Shown here one piece after another: positions 46,012 through 54,227 of a stretch of DNA of 64,000 nt; the stretch's first letter is position 1; each line of letters begins with the position of its first letter. This stretch comes from Aequorivita xiaoshiensis (GTDB taxonomy: Bacteria; Bacteroidota; Bacteroidia; Flavobacteriales; Flavobacteriaceae). The position numbers were made by a program, and so were the translations under genes. The stretch is from the NCBI RefSeq assembly GCF_022008395.1, contig NZ_JAIRBB010000005.1:1-64000 (forward strand), read 5' to 3'. The notes beneath the pieces were generated by a model. That model did not search any database. It saw nothing but the letters and a program-made list of their open reading frames with translations, and was not told the origin of the DNA.

Positions 46012-46054
46012 CAAATTCCAAGCTCACTTGTTAAACAAGTAGGTTTGGAATTTG
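46012..46054 (+). terminator. Long hairpin between the SDR gene and parA
   Basis: CAAATTCCAA (46012-46021) pairs with TTGGAATTTG (46045-46054), and ACTTG (46026-46030) pairs with CAAGT (46036-46040). The whole is an almost continuous stem of about 20 bp, followed by an AT-rich stretch (TTATTTATTTTTG). It may be a terminator for the SDR gene, but the U tract is weak. Confidence 0.5.
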
Positions 46055-46170
46055 GTGTTATTTATTTTTGCATTTTCAAATAGAGGGTCTGTTTACTTAG
46101 TGTTAACAAAAATGATTTTCTATCAACATAATTAATTGTACTTTTAACTGCTAAAATCTCAAGTAAATTA

Positions 46171-46941
46171 ATGGGTAAAATAATTGCAATTGCAAACCAA
46201 AAAGGAGGAGTTGGTAAAACTACAACCTCTGTGAATTTAGCGGCTTCTTTAGGCGTTTTAGAGAAAAAAGTTTTACTAATAGATGCAGATCCGCAGGCTA
46301 ACGCTACGTCAGGATTGGGTATTGATGTTGAAACTGTAGAACTAGGTACTTACCAATTGCTTGAACATAGTGCTACTGCAAAAGAAGCGATAATATCTAC
46401 AAGTTCTCCTAATTTAGATTTAATTCCGTCACATATAGATTTAGTGGCAATCGAGATTGAATTAGTAGATGTTGAGAACCGTGAATATATGCTTAAAAAA
46501 GCTATTGAAGGTTTAAAAGAGGATTACGATTATATACTTATAGACTGCGCGCCATCTTTAGGGCTATTAACCCTTAATGCTCTTACAGCATCAGATTCTG
46601 TAATTATTCCTATTCAATGCGAATACTTTGCGTTAGAAGGTTTAGGAAAACTTTTGAATACTATAAAAAGCGTACAGAAAATTCACAATGTAAACCTTGA
46701 TATTGAAGGATTGTTGTTGACCATGTACGATCAACGATTACGTCTATCAAACCAAGTGGTAGATGAAGTGAAAAAGCATTTTGATGAAATGGTTTTTGAA
46801 ACAATCATTCAGCGGAATGTACGTTTAAGTGAAGCGCCAAGTTATGGTGAAAGTATAATTAGTTACGATGCATCAAGCAGAGGAGCGGATAATTATTTAA
46901 GTTTGGCGAACGAGTTAATCAAAAAAAACGAAACGGAATAA
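46171..46941 (+). CDS. parA: Chromosome-partitioning ATPase ParA (Soj)
   Basis: Deviant-Walker-A ATPase that moves ParB-parS complexes to segregate chromosomes. The motif KGGVGKTT is at 11-18, with LLIDADPQAN and YILIDCAPSLG further on, and the C-terminal arginine region (RNVRLSEAPSYG) follows. 256 aa is the chromosomal, short Soj form. A -7-like TACTTTTA is at 46139. parB begins at the next base after its stop, so the two are translationally coupled. Confidence 0.96.
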   Translation: MGKIIAIANQKGGVGKTTTSVNLAASLGVLEKKVLLIDADPQANATSGLGIDVETVELGTYQLLEHSATAKEAIISTSSPNLDLIPSHIDLVAIEIELVDVENREYMLKKAIEGLKEDYDYILIDCAPSLGLLTLNALTASDSVIIPIQCEYFALEGLGKLLNTIKSVQKIHNVNLDIEGLLLTMYDQRLRLSNQVVDEVKKHFDEMVFETIIQRNVRLSEAPSYGESIISYDASSRGADNYLSLANELIKKNETE

Positions 46942-47841
46942 ATGGCGAAGGCAACAAAAAAGCAAGCATTAGGTCGTGGTCTTTCAGCACTGTTGAAAGA
47001 TCCTACCAATGATATAAAATCTGTTGAAGATAAAAATGCCGACAAAGTTGTTGGTAGTATAGTAGAGTTGGAGTTAGGTAGTATTGAGGTAAACCCCTTT
47101 CAGCCGCGAACTAGTTTTAATGAAGAATCTCTTCGTGAACTTGCTTCATCGATAAAAGAACTAGGTGTAATTCAGCCGATTACTGTTCGCAAATTAGACT
47201 TTAATAAATATCAGTTAGTAAGTGGAGAGCGTCGTTTCCGTGCGTCTAAATTAATTGGTTTAGAAACAATACCTGCCTATATTCGTATTGCAAACGACCA
47301 AGAATCTCTAGAAATGGCTTTGGTTGAAAACATCCAAAGACAAGATTTAGATCCTATTGAAATAGCACTTTCATACCAACGTTTAATTGAAGAAATAGAC
47401 GTTACCCAAGAGGAATTGAGTGATAGAGTTGGAAAAAATCGATCTACTATTGCAAACTACTTGCGATTGCTTAAACTAGATCCAATAATCCAAACAGGAA
47501 TGCGAGATGGTTTTATAAGTATGGGTCATGGTAGAGCATTAATTAATGTTGAAGATTTATCTGATCAACTTGATATTTATGAGAAGATTTTAGGTCAGAA
47601 CTTATCGGTTCGTGAAACGGAGGCTTTAGTTAGAAGTTTCAAAAACCCTGATAAAAAAGCTACTACATCAAAACCAAGTGCGCCACCTTTTGCTAAAAAA
47701 GCAAAAAAAGAACTTACAGATCTTTTCGAAACGACTGTAGATGTCAAGGTTTCAAAGTCAGGAAAAGGGCAGTTGGTTGTGCCATTTAAAAATCAAGATG
47801 ATTTCGAGCGTATTTTGAAGCTAATTAAAAGTGAAAAGTAA
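46942..47841 (+). CDS. parB: Chromosome-partitioning protein ParB (Spo0J)
   Basis: Binds parS sites and spreads as a CTP-dependent clamp. The N-terminal ParA-activating region has KKQALGRGLSALL. The CTP-binding box GERRFRASK is preceded by ELGVIQPITVR, the HTH contains NRSTIANYLRLLKL, and GHGRAL marks the hinge. A C-terminal dimerisation domain closes the protein. Length 299 aa is normal. It starts immediately after parA and overlaps the DUF5683 gene by 11 bases. Confidence 0.96.
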   Translation: MAKATKKQALGRGLSALLKDPTNDIKSVEDKNADKVVGSIVELELGSIEVNPFQPRTSFNEESLRELASSIKELGVIQPITVRKLDFNKYQLVSGERRFRASKLIGLETIPAYIRIANDQESLEMALVENIQRQDLDPIEIALSYQRLIEEIDVTQEELSDRVGKNRSTIANYLRLLKLDPIIQTGMRDGFISMGHGRALINVEDLSDQLDIYEKILGQNLSVRETEALVRSFKNPDKKATTSKPSAPPFAKKAKKELTDLFETTVDVKVSKSGKGQLVVPFKNQDDFERILKLIKSEK

Positions 47842-48409
47842 TCTCCTAAATATTTTTTTTTTAATCTTCGCTTCTTCAGTGTTTGCGCAGACAGCTGATT
47901 CTCTTTCTGTACAGAAAGAAAAAGTAATTGTAGTGAAAGATTCACTCGAGCCTAAGGTTGAATACAATCCATTGGCTCCAGCTAAAGCTGCATTTTACTC
48001 AGCAGTAATCCCTGGATTGGGACAAGCCTACAACAAAAAATACTGGAAAATCCCTATTATCTATGCTGGAATGGCTGCCGGAGTTTATTTTTATAAGCAG
48101 CAGGACGACGACTATAATCGTTTTAGAGATGCTTATAAGCGAAGACTTGCAGGCTATACAGATGATGAATTTCAAGGAATTTCAAACGATAGACTTATAA
48201 ATGCTCAAAAATCAGCACAAAGAAATAAGAGTTACAGTATTATTGTAACCCTAGGTTTCTATTTGCTTAATGTTATTGATGCAAACGTAGATGCTCATTT
48301 ACAACAATATGAAGTGAGTGAAGACCTGTCATTACAACCTAGCCTAAATTACAATCAATTTAATGCAAAACCACAATACGGAATGTCGTTGACGTATCGA
48401 TTTAAATAG
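47831..48409 (+). CDS. DUF5683 membrane protein
   Basis: 192-aa protein with a signal peptide or N-terminal helix (NIFFLIFASSVFAQ), the DUF5683 core AKAAFYSAVIPGLGQAYNKKYWKIPIIYAG, and a second hydrophobic segment (IIVTLGFYLLNVIDANVDAHL). The end GMSLTYRFK looks like an outer-membrane strand. The start is a GTG inside the end of parB (11-base overlap), indicating translational coupling. Function is unknown, and its position between parB and dapB recurs in Flavobacteriaceae as far as I know. Confidence 0.8.
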   Translation: MKSNLLNIFFLIFASSVFAQTADSLSVQKEKVIVVKDSLEPKVEYNPLAPAKAAFYSAVIPGLGQAYNKKYWKIPIIYAGMAAGVYFYKQQDDDYNRFRDAYKRRLAGYTDDEFQGISNDRLINAQKSAQRNKSYSIIVTLGFYLLNVIDANVDAHLQQYEVSEDLSLQPSLNYNQFNAKPQYGMSLTYRFK

Positions 48410-48436
48410 TTGTCGTTTTATAGAGAATAGAAAATT

Positions 48437-49147
48437 ATGAAAATAGCGTTACTCGGTTATGGTAAAATGGGAAAAACTATTGAAAGATTAGCTTTAGAAA
48501 GTGGTCATTCAATTGTTTTTAAAAGTTGGGTGGAATCTTCTGAAGGTAATATAGAAGACGCTGAGGTTGCTATTGAATTCTCTTCCCCCGAAGCGGCAGT
48601 AAGTAATATTAAAAAAGCTTTAGAAGCAGATTTACCAATAGTTTCAGGAACTACAGGTTGGTTAGAAAGTTATGATGAAATGGTAAAGTTATGCGAAAAG
48701 CGTAACGGAAGTTTTATTTATGCGTCAAACTTCAGTGTTGGAGTTAATCTTTTCTTTAGCATTAATGAATATGCGGCTAAGTTGATGGCTCAATGGAAGG
48801 AGTACGATGTGTCTGTTGAAGAAACGCATCACCTTGAAAAGAAAGATGCCCCAAGCGGAACAGCAATAACAATAGCTGAGAATATTTTAAAATACAACAG
48901 TAAAAAAGAATGGAATCTAGATTCTACTTCTGACGAAGTTTTATCAATTACCGCTAAAAGGGAAGAAGACGTAAAAGGAACCCACATAGTTTCCTATGAA
49001 TCTAATATTGATACAATTTCTTTAAAACACGAAGCACATAGCCGTGAAGGATTTGCGAAGGGTGCTATTTTGGCCGCGGAATGGCTTAAAGATAAAAAAG
49101 GTGTTTTCTCAATGAAGGATGTTTTAGGATTAACAAATGCGGATTAA
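48437..49147 (+). CDS. dapB: 4-Hydroxy-tetrahydrodipicolinate reductase
   Basis: Second step of the lysine/diaminopimelate branch, reducing hydroxytetrahydrodipicolinate with NAD(P)H, and so needed for peptidoglycan. The cofactor motif GYGKMGK (7-13), SGTTGW, the NFSVGVN region, and the catalytic EETHHLEKKDAPSGTA motif are present. 236 aa is slightly shorter than enteric DapB but usual in Bacteroidota. It lies 27 bases after the DUF5683 gene. Confidence 0.95.
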   Translation: MKIALLGYGKMGKTIERLALESGHSIVFKSWVESSEGNIEDAEVAIEFSSPEAAVSNIKKALEADLPIVSGTTGWLESYDEMVKLCEKRNGSFIYASNFSVGVNLFFSINEYAAKLMAQWKEYDVSVEETHHLEKKDAPSGTAITIAENILKYNSKKEWNLDSTSDEVLSITAKREEDVKGTHIVSYESNIDTISLKHEAHSREGFAKGAILAAEWLKDKKGVFSMKDVLGLTNAD

Positions 49148-49270
49148 CAGTTTTTAGATTGTAGTTGTATTAGTACAATTTCAATTAAAATTAAAATATA
49201 CTATCCCTATTATTTTGCAGTATAGATTATAAGGGGTTTAAATGAATTACAATTTAACGAATTACAAATT

Positions 49271-50830
49271 ATGAGTTGGACAGGTTGGTTTATATTATTT
49301 TTAATAGTTCAATTAATACACTTTGCAGGAACTTGGAAGCTTTATAAGGCTGCAGGTAGAAAACCTTGGGAAGCAGCAGTACCTGTTTACAATGCTGTGG
49401 TTTTAATGAAAATTATTAATCGCCCTTGGTGGTGGACTATTTTATTATTTATTCCCATTGTTAACCTGATTATGTTTCCGGTAGTTTGGGTTGAAACCTT
49501 ACGCAGTTTTGGACGTAATTCTACTACGGATACAATTTTAGGGATAGTTACTCTAGGGCTTTACATATATTACATAAATTACACTCAAGATGTTACGCAT
49601 ATAAAGGATAGAAGCTTAAAACCGCGTACTTCAACTGGAGAGTGGGTGAGTTCTATATTATTTGCCGTTGTAGCTGCAACAGTTGTGCATACTTATGTAA
49701 TGCAACCTTTCACAATTCCAACTTCATCGTTAGAAAAAACCTTATTGGTTGGTGACTTTCTTTTTGTGAGTAAGTTTCATTATGGGGCTCGAAACCCGAT
49801 GACGCCTGTTGCATTTCCAATGGTGCACGATACAATTCCTGTGGTTCATAAAAAATCATATTTTTCAAAACCACAACTACCTTATTTCAGATTGCCAGGT
49901 TTTCAGAGTATAAAACGAAATGACATTGTAGTATTTAATTGGCCTGTAGATACTGTAAACGCGTTTCAGCAGTATGGTGATGGGAAATATTACTACAAGC
50001 CAATCGATAAAAAGTCGAATTACGTAAAGCGTGCTGTAGGTGTCCCTGGAGATTCTCTAGAAATTCGCGATGGTTACGTATATATTAATGGAGAGAAAAA
50101 CCAACTTCCAGACCGTGCTAAAGTTCAATTTGCTTATGACGTTAAGGTAAACGGACAATTAAACCCAGAAATGCTTTATAATCGATATGATATTACCGAT
50201 CGTTATGGATTCGGTAATAATACATATCGTTTTGCAGCTATTTCTGAAGAGTCTATGAATATGCTAAAAAACAACCCAAATGTGGTTGAAATTACGCGTC
50301 TTAGAAGTGAAAAAGGAGAGTGGGATCCAGGCATTTTTCCAAACGATCAAAAATATCCTTGGAATAATGATTTCTTCGGACCAATTTATATTCCTCAGAA
50401 AGGAGAAACAGTTTCTATAAATCCAGAAACTCTTCCATTCTACAAGCGTATTATAGAAGTTTATGAAGGAAGCGAAATAGGAATTGAAAATAAAATTACT
50501 CAATCAGGAACGGAAGTTCTTCTAAATGGTCAACCATTAACCGATTATACATTCAAGATGGATTACTATTGGATGATGGGGGACAACCGAAACAACAGTG
50601 AGGATGCTCGTACATGGGGTTTTGTACCTTATAATCACGTTGTAGGAAAACCAGTATTTGTATGGATGAGCTGGGATGGAATTAACAAAAAAGTACGTTG
50701 GGATAGAGTTTTCACAACAGTAGGTGGAAGTGGAAAACCAGTGTCTTATTTAATGTATTTCGTAATTGTAGTAATAGGTTGGTTCGTTTTTGATTTCTTT
50801 AGAAAGAAAAAGAAAGGAACTAAAAAGTAA
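49271..50830 (+). CDS. lepB: Signal peptidase I with N-terminal membrane domain
   Basis: Cleaves signal peptides from exported proteins at the outer face of the inner membrane. An N-terminal DUF5684-like domain (residues 1-115, three hydrophobic segments, AVPVYNAVVLMKI) precedes the peptidase. The catalytic Ser is Ser153 in TSSLEKT and the general-base Lys is Lys253 in VKRAVGVPGD, with GDNRNNSEDAR near 440. At 519 aa it is far longer than enteric LepB because of the added domain, about 100 residues between Ser and Lys, and a C-terminal transmembrane helix. It ends with a basic tail. Confidence 0.92.
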   Translation: MSWTGWFILFLIVQLIHFAGTWKLYKAAGRKPWEAAVPVYNAVVLMKIINRPWWWTILLFIPIVNLIMFPVVWVETLRSFGRNSTTDTILGIVTLGLYIYYINYTQDVTHIKDRSLKPRTSTGEWVSSILFAVVAATVVHTYVMQPFTIPTSSLEKTLLVGDFLFVSKFHYGARNPMTPVAFPMVHDTIPVVHKKSYFSKPQLPYFRLPGFQSIKRNDIVVFNWPVDTVNAFQQYGDGKYYYKPIDKKSNYVKRAVGVPGDSLEIRDGYVYINGEKNQLPDRAKVQFAYDVKVNGQLNPEMLYNRYDITDRYGFGNNTYRFAAISEESMNMLKNNPNVVEITRLRSEKGEWDPGIFPNDQKYPWNNDFFGPIYIPQKGETVSINPETLPFYKRIIEVYEGSEIGIENKITQSGTEVLLNGQPLTDYTFKMDYYWMMGDNRNNSEDARTWGFVPYNHVVGKPVFVWMSWDGINKKVRWDRVFTTVGGSGKPVSYLMYFVIVVIGWFVFDFFRKKKKGTKK

Positions 50831-50914
50831 AAGCAATTTAGTTCGAGCCTTTCAACTTCAATCCTTACTAATTATTGTGGAATATTAGGCTCCATTCTGA
50901 TATCTAGGATGAAT

Positions 50915-50963
50915 AAAAAAGACAAAGTCGAGATCTATCAAATTGGTCTCGACTTTGTTTTTT
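50915..50963. terminator. Terminator between lepB and the sugar dehydrogenase gene
   Basis: ACAAAGTCGAGA (50922-50933) pairs with TCTCGACTTTGT (50947-50958), with A and T runs on either side. Confidence 0.88.
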
Positions 50964-50981
50964 AAAGAGAATAGGTTTTAT

Positions 50982-52100
50982 TTATTCAGGAATTAACCTG
51001 TAAATACCTTGTCCTTCTACTGCAATATAAATCAGTCCATCCGGACCAATCTTTACATTTCGAACTCGTCCGATATCCTGAGCTATTTTTTCTCGTTTGG
51101 TTACTTTTTCTCCATCAAGAGTTAGCAGTTCAACATATGCAAACTTCAACGAACCTACGAGTAATTTGTTTTTCCACTCAGGATATTTCTCGCTAGTAAC
51201 GAATGCCATTCCGGAAGGAGCGATAGAAGGTACCCAATAGTAAATAGGTGGTTCAATTCCTTCTTTTTCAGTTTGATCTGTGATTTCTGTGCCACTGTAA
51301 TTAACCCCATAGGTAACTACCATCCAACCGTAATTTGCACCCTTCTTCACAATATTAATTTCATCCCCGCCTTTTGGTCCGTGCTCGTGCATCCATATTT
51401 CTCCTGTTTCAGGGTGAATAGCCATTCCCTGTGGATTTCGATTTCCATAAGTATAAATTGCCTTTTTAGCATTTGGTTCGTTGAAAAATGGATTGTCTTC
51501 AGGTATGCTACCATCGTCTTTTAATCGGTAAACTTTACCTCCATCACGAGTAATGTCTTGCGGGTTAACTTCTCTATCTCCTCGTTCTCCTATGGTGAAA
51601 TACACATAACCATCTTTATCAAATTCAATTCTAGAACCAAAATGTTGCCCTGCAGGAGAGTTAGGGCTTGCTTTATAAAGCATCTCAATATTAGTTAGCG
51701 AATCTCCATCTAGATTACAGCGCATTAAAGCAGTATGACCTCCTTTCCCTGGGCCTTCTTCAGAAGCATAAGTCATATAAATCCACCCGTTTTCATTATA
51801 ATTTGGGTGTAGTTTAATGTCTAATAACCCACCTTGGCCATTTACATATACCGCAGGCATATTTGCTATTTCTATTTTCTTACCATCTTTAAAGTGTATT
51901 AATCTCCCATCTTTTTCAGTAATAAGCATACTGCCATCAGGCAACCAAGTCATTCCCCACGGAATTGAAAGGTCGCTTACAAACATTTCAGTTTTATAAG
52001 TCTGGGGTTTTGTTTTTAAGGCTATATCTTCTTTTTTTTTCTGCTGTCCACAAGATGTAAAAACGATAAGGGTCGACAAAATAACTAGGTATTTCTTCAT
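50982..52100 (-). CDS. PQQ-type soluble aldose sugar dehydrogenase, lipoprotein
   Basis: Lipid Cys17 (IVFTSCGQQ) then a six-bladed propeller of the GSDH/YliI family, which oxidises aldose sugars with PQQ. Conserved blade motifs include LSIPWGMTWLPDGS, PAGQHFGSRI with the base-like His, GNRNPQGMAIHP and EHGPKGGDE. 372 aa is normal for the family. Whether this organism makes or acquires PQQ cannot be seen here. The gene is solitary, on the opposite strand to its neighbours. Confidence 0.87.
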   Translation of the reverse strand: MKKYLVILSTLIVFTSCGQQKKKEDIALKTKPQTYKTEMFVSDLSIPWGMTWLPDGSMLITEKDGRLIHFKDGKKIEIANMPAVYVNGQGGLLDIKLHPNYNENGWIYMTYASEEGPGKGGHTALMRCNLDGDSLTNIEMLYKASPNSPAGQHFGSRIEFDKDGYVYFTIGERGDREVNPQDITRDGGKVYRLKDDGSIPEDNPFFNEPNAKKAIYTYGNRNPQGMAIHPETGEIWMHEHGPKGGDEINIVKKGANYGWMVVTYGVNYSGTEITDQTEKEGIEPPIYYWVPSIAPSGMAFVTSEKYPEWKNKLLVGSLKFAYVELLTLDGEKVTKREKIAQDIGRVRNVKIGPDGLIYIAVEGQGIYRLIPE

Positions 52101-52216
52101 TTTTATTTCTTTTAGCTTAAAGATACCAAAAATGAGTGTGATTTCTAAAATCTTAGGAAATTCCTTTTGGTCGAAAACCTAAACAAACCTTATCTTTAAC
52201 CAAAATTTTCAAAATT

Positions 52217-52711
52217 ATGAAAGAAAGCTATAGCGTTTCGGTGGATGAGAATTACGAATTCCAACTTGTCAAAAAAGATACCGAGAACATAGACCAAACC
52301 GAACTTTCTGGTCAAAAAATACATTTACTTCACAACAACAAATCTTTCGAAATTGAACTTTTAGAAAACGACTTCATTAATAGAAACTACAGCGTAAAAG
52401 TAAATGGTAATATTTACCGTGTTAATGTAGGAACACCTTTGGATGCGCTTATAAAAGAAATGGGGCTTTCTTTAGGAAATGATTCCTTTGAAGACGAAAT
52501 CCACGCACCTATGCCGGGGATTATTTTAGAAGTTAATGTTGCTGAAGGCGATAAAGTTAAAAAAGGTGATTCCCTTTGTGTTCTTGAGGCTATGAAGATG
52601 GAGAACACTCTTACAGCTTCTCGAGATGGAATTGTAAAAACTGTAAACATCGCTAAAGGTGATACGGTAGATAAAGGAAAACTGCTAATTGAATTAGAGA
52701 AAAATGATTAA
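52217..52711 (+). CDS. Biotin carboxyl carrier subunit of acyl-CoA carboxylase
   Basis: Carries biotin between the carboxylase and transferase subunits. The C-terminal biotinyl domain (about 95-164) has the biotin site Lys127 in LEAMKMEN. The first 90 residues are a small beta domain that is likely a subunit contact. The stop overlaps the start of the biotin carboxylase gene by 8 bases. A -7-like TATCTTTA about 20 bases upstream starts the operon. Confidence 0.9.
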   Translation: MKESYSVSVDENYEFQLVKKDTENIDQTELSGQKIHLLHNNKSFEIELLENDFINRNYSVKVNGNIYRVNVGTPLDALIKEMGLSLGNDSFEDEIHAPMPGIILEVNVAEGDKVKKGDSLCVLEAMKMENTLTASRDGIVKTVNIAKGDTVDKGKLLIELEKND

Positions 52712-54146
52712 GAAAATATTAGTTGCCAATCGTGGCGAAATAGCTTTAAGAATTATGAAAACCGCCCGTAATATGGGGATCAAAACGGTTGCAGTTTATT
52801 CTGAAGCAGATAGAAATTCCCCACACGTTAAGTTTGCAGATGAAGCCGTATGCATCGGGCCACCTCCTTCAAACGAATCGTATTTATTAGGAGATAACAT
52901 CATTAAAGTTGCTAAAGATTTAAACGTTGATGCTATTCACCCAGGGTATGGATTTTTAAGTGAAAACGCTGAGTTTGGAGAGAAGGTTGAAAAAAGTGGA
53001 ATGATTTTTATCGGGCCAAAGCCGCACGCAATTCGTGTGATGGGAAGCAAACTTGCTGCTAAAGAAGCGGTAAAAGCTTATGATATTCCTATGGTTCCTG
53101 GTACCGATGAAGCCATTACAGATGTTGAAGCAGCCAAACAAATTGCTAGAGAAATTGGATTTCCAATTCTTATAAAAGCTTCTGCCGGTGGTGGTGGAAA
53201 AGGTATGCGAGTAGTTGAGAATGCTGAAGAATTTGAAGACCAAATGAAACGCGCTATTAGCGAAGCTGAAAATGCATTTGGCGATGGTTCTGTTTTTATT
53301 GAAAAGTTTGTTACTTCTCCACGTCATATTGAAATTCAGGTTTTAGCTGATAATTTTGGAAATACAGTTCATCTTTTTGAGCGCGATTGTAGTATTCAAA
53401 GACGTCATCAAAAAGTTGTAGAAGAAGCACCATCTTCAGTTCTTACTCCAGAATTGCGTAAAACCATGGGAGAAGCGGCTATAAAAGTTGCCAAAGCCTG
53501 TGATTACGTTGGAGCGGGAACAGTGGAATTTCTTTTAGATGAAAATCTAAATTTCTACTTCCTTGAGATGAATACCCGCCTACAAGTGGAGCATCCAGTT
53601 ACCGAATTAATTACTGGTCTCGACTTAGTCGAACAGCAAATTAATGTAGCTAATAACGAAAAGCTTGCTTTTTCGCAGGAGGATATAAAAATTAAGGGAC
53701 ACGCTTTTGAAGTTCGTGTTTATGCCGAAGATCCACTTAATAATTTTATGCCGAGTGTTGGAAAACTAGAAGTTTACCGACCACCAAGTGGTGAGAATAT
53801 TCGTGTGGATGATGGTTTTACAGAAGGTATGCAAGTGCCAATTCAGTACGATCCTATGCTATCCAAGCTTATTACTTACGGAAAAACAAGAAACGCTGCA
53901 ATGCAACGTATGCTTGAAGCAATCGCTAATTACGATGTTCAAGGTGTGAGTACCACACTTCCGTTTGGAAAATTTGTTTTTGAACACGAGGCTTTCCGTA
54001 GTGGAAATTTCGATACTAATTTTGTAAAGAAATACTATTCCGAAGACAAGCTTAAGGCTATTAATGAAGAAGAGGCAAAAGTGGCGGCACTATTTGCATT
54101 AAAACAATATTTTAAAGATTCAGAAAAACTTCAATTACCGAAGTAA
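52704..54146 (+). CDS. Biotin carboxylase subunit of acyl-CoA carboxylase
   Basis: ATP-dependent carboxylation of biotin. The N-terminal domain opens ILVANRGEIALRIMKTA. The ATP-grasp domain has KASAGGGGKGMRVV and the catalytic EMNTRLQVEHPVTE, with the C-terminal RVYAEDP motif. 480 aa is the free-standing AccC-like form. It overlaps the biotin-carrier gene by 8 bases and is followed by the transferase, so the three genes form a three-subunit acyl-CoA carboxylase, not acetyl-CoA carboxylase proper. Confidence 0.93.
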   Translation: MIKKILVANRGEIALRIMKTARNMGIKTVAVYSEADRNSPHVKFADEAVCIGPPPSNESYLLGDNIIKVAKDLNVDAIHPGYGFLSENAEFGEKVEKSGMIFIGPKPHAIRVMGSKLAAKEAVKAYDIPMVPGTDEAITDVEAAKQIAREIGFPILIKASAGGGGKGMRVVENAEEFEDQMKRAISEAENAFGDGSVFIEKFVTSPRHIEIQVLADNFGNTVHLFERDCSIQRRHQKVVEEAPSSVLTPELRKTMGEAAIKVAKACDYVGAGTVEFLLDENLNFYFLEMNTRLQVEHPVTELITGLDLVEQQINVANNEKLAFSQEDIKIKGHAFEVRVYAEDPLNNFMPSVGKLEVYRPPSGENIRVDDGFTEGMQVPIQYDPMLSKLITYGKTRNAAMQRMLEAIANYDVQGVSTTLPFGKFVFEHEAFRSGNFDTNFVKKYYSEDKLKAINEEEAKVAALFALKQYFKDSEKLQLPK

Positions 54147-54149
54147 TGT

Positions 54150-54173
54150 CTCTGCGTCCTCTGCGCCTCTGCG
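54150..54173. repeat. CTCTGCG-type dispersed repeat fragment
   Basis: Three CTCTGCG units at 54150-54156, 54159-54165 and 54167-54173, in the gap between the biotin carboxylase and transferase genes. Read on the minus strand they encode the peptide AEAQRTQR, a well-known spurious translation product of widespread intergenic repeats. The downstream TTTCGCATAGA is similar to the outer part of such repeats, but less certain. Confidence 0.6.
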
Positions 54174-54227
54174 GTAAAAAAATACCGTGAAGCCCCAGAT
54201 TTCGCATAGATGTCAATTACAAAAATT

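Noticed and set aside
52956-53327. 123-codon minus-strand frame inside the biotin carboxylase gene
   Set aside because: Low-complexity Phe/Ser/Asn composition typical of an antisense shadow; the sense frame is a well-conserved ATP-grasp enzyme.
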